A stretch of DNA of 64,000 nt. Source: Burkholderiales bacterium (GTDB lineage: Bacteria > Pseudomonadota > Gammaproteobacteria > Burkholderiales > Usitatibacteraceae). Each line of letters starts with the position of its first letter. The stretch's first letter is position 1. This document shows, one piece after another, positions 59,637 through 64,000 of the stretch. The DNA is taken from positions 1 to 64,000 of the forward strand of contig JANYBL010000124.1 of NCBI GenBank assembly GCA_025360815.1, read 5' to 3'. The notes beneath the pieces are model-generated. The model worked only from the letters and a program-made list of their open reading frames with translations, was not told the origin of the DNA and made no database searches. The position numbers and the translations under genes were made by a program.

Positions 59637-62600
59637 TTAAGCGGCAACTGCGGCAGGAGCAGTTGCGGGACTCGCAGCAAAACGTTTGGCGGCATTGATA
59701 TCGACTTCTACAATACGCGAGACACCCGGCTCGTTCATCGTCACGCCGACCAGTTGTTCGGCTAATTCCATCGTCACTTTATTGTGCGTGATGAACAAAA
59801 ATTGGGTTGAAACCGACATTTTTTGTACCAGCGCGCAGAACCGGTCGGTATTGGAGTCATCAAGCGGCGCATCAACCTCGTCGAGCAAACAAAACGGCGC
59901 TGGATTCAAGCGGAATAAGGCGAATACCAACGAGAGTGCCGTCAATGCTTTCTCCCCGCCCGACAACAATTGAATGGATGAGTTTTTCTTGCCCGGTGGT
60001 TGCGCGAACACTTGTAAGCCAGCATCTAAAATTTCATCGCCGGTTAATTTCAAGAACGCGTTGCCGCCACCGAATAATGACGGGAATAGCTCTTGGAAAT
60101 TTTTGTTCACGATATCGAATGTGTTTTGCAGCAGATCACGCGTTTCACGGTCGATCCGTTTAATCGCCGATTCCAAAGTATTGATCGCCTCGGTCAAATC
60201 TGCAGATTGCGCGTCTAAAAATTCTTTACGCACTTTGGCTTGGTCTAGTTCCGCCAACGCTGCCAAATTCACCGCGCCCAGCTCGGTAATCGCAGCATTC
60301 AGGCGGTTAATCTCAGCTTGATAGGCTGTAGAACGCGCTTTCTTTTCCACCATGTCGGCCAGTTCTTCCAAGTTTGCGCCAGCTTCAACGAGCTGGTTGG
60401 TGAACTGCTCTTCGTTAATCCGCGCTTCTTGTTCCTTCATGCGAAGCTCGGTGATTTTTTCACGAAGAGGAGACAAGCTTTTTTCGATATTGGATTTTGA
60501 CTCTTCCAATTCGCGCAACTTTCCCGTTGCTGATTCCATCGCATTGCGGGCTTCAGCTAGCGCCTTTTCACGCTCAGTGCGCAGTTCAAGCGCTGCCTGT
60601 AAACGCTCGCGGATATTCCCTTCTTGCAAATTCTCCAACTCGCCAGCCATCGTTAATTGGCTTGCAATCACCAGCTCATGTCGTTTGCTGAGTTGTGCGG
60701 TCATGTCGGACAGCGACTTAATTTTATCGTGGCATGATCGCTCAAAATAATTTGCTTCCTGGACGGCACGCTCGGCGGCATTTACACGTTCTCGCGCATC
60801 GCTGAGGGCGCGTTCGGCTTCCTTTTGCCGTTCTTCAATGAGCATCAGCGCGTCAGTAAGCTCACCGATTCGATTGCCGCCTTCTTCCAAGCGCGCCTGC
60901 GCTTCTATCATTTCGGCGCGCTCTTTTTCCATCTCTTCTTCGATTAGTGCTTGCTCTTCACGAATCGCGGCGCGGCGGCCTTCGGCTTGCGACATCGCTT
61001 GCGATAATTTCAACGCATCCATTTGCAATTGATGCTCGCGGTTTTTAGTTTCCTGAATTTCGGTACGCAGTTTGCGTAGGGTGTCTTGTGTTTCAGTGAC
61101 TTCAAATTCGGTTTCTTTTTGCGCGGCTTCTAGGCTATGGCGCGCTTCAATCTTGCCGGGCAATTCAATTTTCAACGCTTCGATTTCGCGCTGCCGTTGC
61201 AAGACCCCGTGCAATTCGGATTGCGGGCCATGGAAGAGTAAACCGTGCTGCGAATACATATGCCCGGTTGCGGTCACCAGCAGTGCGCCAAAGGGCAACG
61301 CCGCCATTTTGGCGCGAGCTTCAGCTTCATTTTCCAACACAAAAATATTGGCCAAACATTCACGCACAAACGGCAACACACCGGCATTGTCAGACGTTAC
61401 CCAGTCCGAGAGTGGCGTAAATTCAAGACTTTGGCTGGTTTGACCGCTGCCGCCATTCTCCAAAAACAACGCCACGCTGCCCGGCGGGGCGTCGTGCGCC
61501 ATTCGTTCAATCGCGGATGGTTCAGCGACCTTAATCGCATTGAGTTTCAAACCCAGCGCTGATTCCAGTGCGTCTTCCCAGCCTTGTTTGACCTTGATTT
61601 GCTGCCACAAACGCGGCGCGTTATCGAGGTTATATTTTGATAACCACATCGCCAAGCGGTTATTGTTATCCATTCTCGCTTGCTGGTTTTGCAGTGCGAG
61701 CAACGAGGCCTCAATCCGTGCCAATTCGCGCGTTGCATCGCCAATGGCATCAACCGAACGCTTGCGAGCCGCATCCAATTCGGCCATGCGTTGCTCGGCA
61801 CCCACCATTTTTTCTTCATGCTGCAACAGCATTTCCTGTATCTCGGCGCGCTCGCCCTCTACCCGTTCAATCTCGCCCTCATCGGGCACCACCAGCGCCA
61901 TGTTTTCGGTGGCCAAACGCTGTTTGCGTTGCTCCAATTGCGAGAGAATTTTCAGCGCGTTCGACTCCCGCGCTTCTTCCAGCGCTTGGCCAGATTCGGC
62001 CTCGCGCACCGCGTTTTCAGAAGCACGGGTGACCGCAATTGATTCACGTACCTTGGCGTCGAAATCGGGCACTTCGGTTCGGATAAGTTCCACGCGTTCA
62101 CGCGATTCCATGACGCGATCCATGCCGCTCGCCAGCTCGTGGTGCCAGCGCTCAAGTTCGGTGGCGGTGGCATGTCGGCTTGATTCAACTTCAGCCACTT
62201 GCAGCACCAGCGCTTCGATCTGCGCTGTCAGGCGGCGGCGGTTGTCGCCTAAATAACTGATCTCTTGCTCGAGTTGCACAACCGTCGAATTCGCCTCAAA
62301 CATGGATGCTTGCGAGTTCGTCAGCGCATCGGTTTCAGCGTAGTGATCTTGGCGCAGTTTATCGAGTGCGGACTCAACTTCGCGCAACTTGGCCGTCTCG
62401 CCTTCGAAGCCGGTTTCCGTTTTGGTGATTTCGTTGGCGTAGCGGAGTTTGGCGGCGCCAGCTTCTCGTTGCTTGGTGAACGCCCACAGATTCTCGTTAA
62501 GCTTTAATTCGCCCACGTATTCGTTGTATCGAGCGGCGACTTCAGCTTGGCCGGTGAGCTTCTCAACCTGCTTGTCTAGCTCGCCGCGAATATCATCAAC

Positions 62601-63179
62601 GCGGCTTAAATTTTCTTTGGAATCTTCCAATCGCGATTCGGTCTCGCGTCTGCGTTCGCGGTATTTTGAAACCCCGGCGACTTCTTCTAAAAACACGCGA
62701 AGCTCTTCGGGTTTGGAAGTAATAACCCGCGAAATCATGCCCTGCTCAATGATCGCGTAAGCCCGCGGTCCTAGGCCCGTGCCCAAAAATACATCGGTAA
62801 TATCGCGTTTGCGAACGTGCTGGCCATTGATAAAATAATCGGAATTACCATCCCGTGAGAGCAAGCGCTTGACGCTTAATTCCGCATACTGCCCCCATTG
62901 CCCGCCGATGCGGCCGAGCGAATTATCAAACACCAGCTCTACACTGGCCCGGGCGACCGGCTTGCGATTGAGGGAGCCGTTAAAAATAACGTCTTCCATT
63001 TTCTCGCCGCGCAAGTTTTTCGCCGATGATTCGCCCAAAACCCAGCGCACCGCATCGATCACATTTGATTTGCCACAACCATTGGGGCCAACGACACCGA
63101 CCAATTGGCCGGGCACGGAGATGGTGGTTGGATCAACGAAAGACTTAAAACCGGCGAGTTTAATAGAGGTTAGACGCAA
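59637..63179 (-). CDS. smc: Chromosome segregation protein SMC
   Basis: 1180 residues: the ATPase head is split over the two ends, with Walker A GPNGCGKSN at about 32-40 and the ABC signature LLSGGEKALTALSLVFALF plus Walker B PFCLLDEVDAPLDD at the C-terminus. Between lie two long coiled-coil arms and a hinge domain near the middle (about 510-650). SMC bridges and compacts DNA behind the replication fork, usually with ScpA/ScpB, which are not in the window. The start is TTG at 63179 with AAGGAA eight bases upstream. Length matches the proteobacterial form. Confidence 0.97.
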   Translation of the reverse strand: MRLTSIKLAGFKSFVDPTTISVPGQLVGVVGPNGCGKSNVIDAVRWVLGESSAKNLRGEKMEDVIFNGSLNRKPVARASVELVFDNSLGRIGGQWGQYAELSVKRLLSRDGNSDYFINGQHVRKRDITDVFLGTGLGPRAYAIIEQGMISRVITSKPEELRVFLEEVAGVSKYRERRRETESRLEDSKENLSRVDDIRGELDKQVEKLTGQAEVAARYNEYVGELKLNENLWAFTKQREAGAAKLRYANEITKTETGFEGETAKLREVESALDKLRQDHYAETDALTNSQASMFEANSTVVQLEQEISYLGDNRRRLTAQIEALVLQVAEVESSRHATATELERWHHELASGMDRVMESRERVELIRTEVPDFDAKVRESIAVTRASENAVREAESGQALEEARESNALKILSQLEQRKQRLATENMALVVPDEGEIERVEGERAEIQEMLLQHEEKMVGAEQRMAELDAARKRSVDAIGDATRELARIEASLLALQNQQARMDNNNRLAMWLSKYNLDNAPRLWQQIKVKQGWEDALESALGLKLNAIKVAEPSAIERMAHDAPPGSVALFLENGGSGQTSQSLEFTPLSDWVTSDNAGVLPFVRECLANIFVLENEAEARAKMAALPFGALLVTATGHMYSQHGLLFHGPQSELHGVLQRQREIEALKIELPGKIEARHSLEAAQKETEFEVTETQDTLRKLRTEIQETKNREHQLQMDALKLSQAMSQAEGRRAAIREEQALIEEEMEKERAEMIEAQARLEEGGNRIGELTDALMLIEERQKEAERALSDARERVNAAERAVQEANYFERSCHDKIKSLSDMTAQLSKRHELVIASQLTMAGELENLQEGNIRERLQAALELRTEREKALAEARNAMESATGKLRELEESKSNIEKSLSPLREKITELRMKEQEARINEEQFTNQLVEAGANLEELADMVEKKARSTAYQAEINRLNAAITELGAVNLAALAELDQAKVRKEFLDAQSADLTEAINTLESAIKRIDRETRDLLQNTFDIVNKNFQELFPSLFGGGNAFLKLTGDEILDAGLQVFAQPPGKKNSSIQLLSGGEKALTALSLVFALFRLNPAPFCLLDEVDAPLDDSNTDRFCALVQKMSVSTQFLFITHNKVTMELAEQLVGVTMNEPGVSRIVEVDINAAKRFAASPATAPAAVAA

Positions 63180-63265
63180 CTTGATTTCCTTAAATGATCT
63201 TGGTGCAATGTTCTAATCAGCGGCTTGGTAGTCGCGAGGTAAAATCGCAAACGCATAAATGATGA

Positions 63266-63290
63266 AAACCCGCCACGGGGCGGGTCTCGA
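63266..63290 (-). other. GC-rich hairpin in the smc leader
   Basis: On the minus strand ACCCGCC, CCGT loop, GGCGGGT is followed by four T residues, about 90 bases upstream of the smc start. It could be an attenuator or the end of a transcript from beyond the window. The T-run is too short for certainty. Confidence 0.4.
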
Positions 63291-63428
63291 AACTAAATGT
63301 ACCTAATGCCAAACCGTCAACCGAGCAAGGTTACAACTTGGAGACAATCAACTCAGTTACAATTCCCAATTCTAACGTATCGCCCCCCCAATTCCCAGTT
63401 TCATCTACCTTGTTGGCATAGCAAACAC

Positions 63429-64000
63429 ATGAAAAAAACGCAAAAATCCACCACGAAAAAGCCGTCCGCTAAGTTGACTGCGACAGCTTCGTCAACAAGT
63501 ACTTCAAGAAAAGGCGCTAAGGCACTGAAATCGTTGGCGTCATCCAAGTCATCGAAGCCATTAACTAGCAAAGAAGCTGCTGTGCATTTGACCAAACTAG
63601 GCAATAAGCCCACCGCTGTCGCCAGCAAATTGCTCGAAGTTTTTGAAAGCCCCGCACCGCATCGCGATTTTTTAATTCACATGCAAATCCCCGAATTCAC
63701 CTGCCTCTGTCCCAAAACCGGCCAGCCCGATTTCGCGACCTTGTATCTCGACTACATTCCCGAAAAATTGTGTGTTGAACTGAAAAGTTTAAAGCTTTAC
63801 ATCTGGTCGTTTCGCGATGAGGGAAAGTTTCATGAGGCGGTCACAAATGAAATATTGGACGATATTGTCAAGGCCATCAAACCACGATTCGCGCGGCTGA
63901 CGGCCAAGTTTTGGGTGCGCGGCGGGGTGTTTACGACAGTGGTTGCCGAGCACTGCGCAAAAGGCTGGAAACCCGCACCAATGCTCGATCTTGGAACCTT
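63429..64000 (+). CDS. queF: NADPH-dependent 7-cyano-7-deazaguanine reductase, 3' end outside the window
   Basis: 190 codons visible and still open. From about residue 65 the protein is QueF of the short, type I form: [38 protein letters not shown] with the active-site cysteine just before PKTG, and [12 protein letters not shown], the QueF motif. QueF reduces preQ0 to preQ1 in queuosine synthesis. About 55 N-terminal residues are Lys/Ser/Thr/Ala-rich ([20 protein letters not shown] and on) and not part of the known fold. The ATG at 63429 lacks a clear ribosome site; an internal start could remove the extension. Divergent from smc. Confidence 0.92.
   Translation, partial: MKKTQKSTTKKPSAKLTATASSTSTSRKGAKALKSLASSKSSKPLTSKEAAVHLTKLGNKPTAVASKLLEVFESPAPHRDFLIHMQIPEFTCLCPKTGQPDFATLYLDYIPEKLCVELKSLKLYIWSFRDEGKFHEAVTNEILDDIVKAIKPRFARLTAKFWVRGGVFTTVVAEHCAKGWKPAPMLDLGT

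Noticed and set aside
63181-63428. PreQ1 riboswitch upstream of queF
   Set aside because: I looked for the small C-rich hairpin and A-rich tail of the preQ1 class; the only hairpin (63266-63290) does not fit that pattern and faces smc.

Overview
The window is 64 kb of bacterial chromosome, roughly 50-55% GC by eye, with about 50 protein genes and no rRNA, tRNA, CRISPR array or insertion sequence that I can see. The gene content and local orders (purB - glutathione transferase - mnmA; smc - zipA - ligA - galU; clpS - clpA beside a cold-shock gene; short-form queF) point to a betaproteobacterium. TonB-dependent receptors, a flavin halogenase and several exported peptidases suggest a Gram-negative heterotroph living on peptides and polymers. 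The taxon is an inference.

Layout. 1-6 kb: a TonB-dependent receptor cut by the window edge, a tryptophan-halogenase-like flavoenzyme, the 3' remnant of a PAAR (type VI secretion tip) gene and an exported MetX-like hydrolase. 6-9.3 kb: a stand-alone BLUF photoreceptor, a membrane HExxH protein preceded by a tandem-repeat patch, and a membrane GGDEF protein whose catalytic motif is lost. 9.4-17 kb: a lipoprotein hydrolase of the proline-iminopeptidase type, a family S46 dipeptidyl-peptidase, glutaminase, a Cys-rich secreted protein, a decayed prolyl oligopeptidase and a GNAT acetyltransferase. 17-28 kb: a branched-chain-type solute-binding protein, a membrane-anchored glutamate-synthase-like FMN enzyme, two acyl-CoA dehydrogenases that look like one hetero-oligomer, a secreted cupin, a saccharopine-dehydrogenase-like oxidoreductase, a decayed nitroreductase, alanine dehydrogenase and a DEDDy exonuclease. 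28-40 kb: a CDF metal exporter, an ornithine-cyclodeaminase-type enzyme, a helical protein paired with a PilZ-like protein, a second TonB-dependent receptor, a DUF1289 protein, a proline-rich membrane protein and an MFS transporter. 40-64 kb is mostly conserved core: two cold-shock proteins, DUF427, an FAD dehydrogenase, a glutaredoxin-like protein without its active-site cysteines, an EF-hand protein, purB, a GST, mnmA, an Ala/Lys-rich exported protein, a RluE-type pseudouridine synthase, clpS-clpA, a flavocytochrome c sulfide dehydrogenase pair, hpt, galU, ligA, zipA, smc and the start of queF.

How the genes fit together. The 9-31 kb part reads as amino-acid and peptide scavenging: periplasmic or outer-membrane peptidases release peptides and amino acids, while glutaminase, alanine dehydrogenase and the cyclodeaminase-type enzyme process them. 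The acyl-CoA dehydrogenase pair would serve acyl or dicarboxylyl catabolism. Three genes here are clear ruins (PAAR, prolyl oligopeptidase, nitroreductase), so this accessory part is decaying, whereas 40-64 kb is intact. Short tandem duplications of 7-15 bp recur at gene edges in the accessory half; this is the most unusual large-scale pattern I see. I did not find a clear new multigene defence or biosynthetic system. The best leads are the receptor-halogenase pair with a perfect inverted repeat in front of the halogenase, the degenerate GGDEF protein that keeps its RxxD site, and the secreted Cys-rich protein with a repeat-expanded N-terminus.
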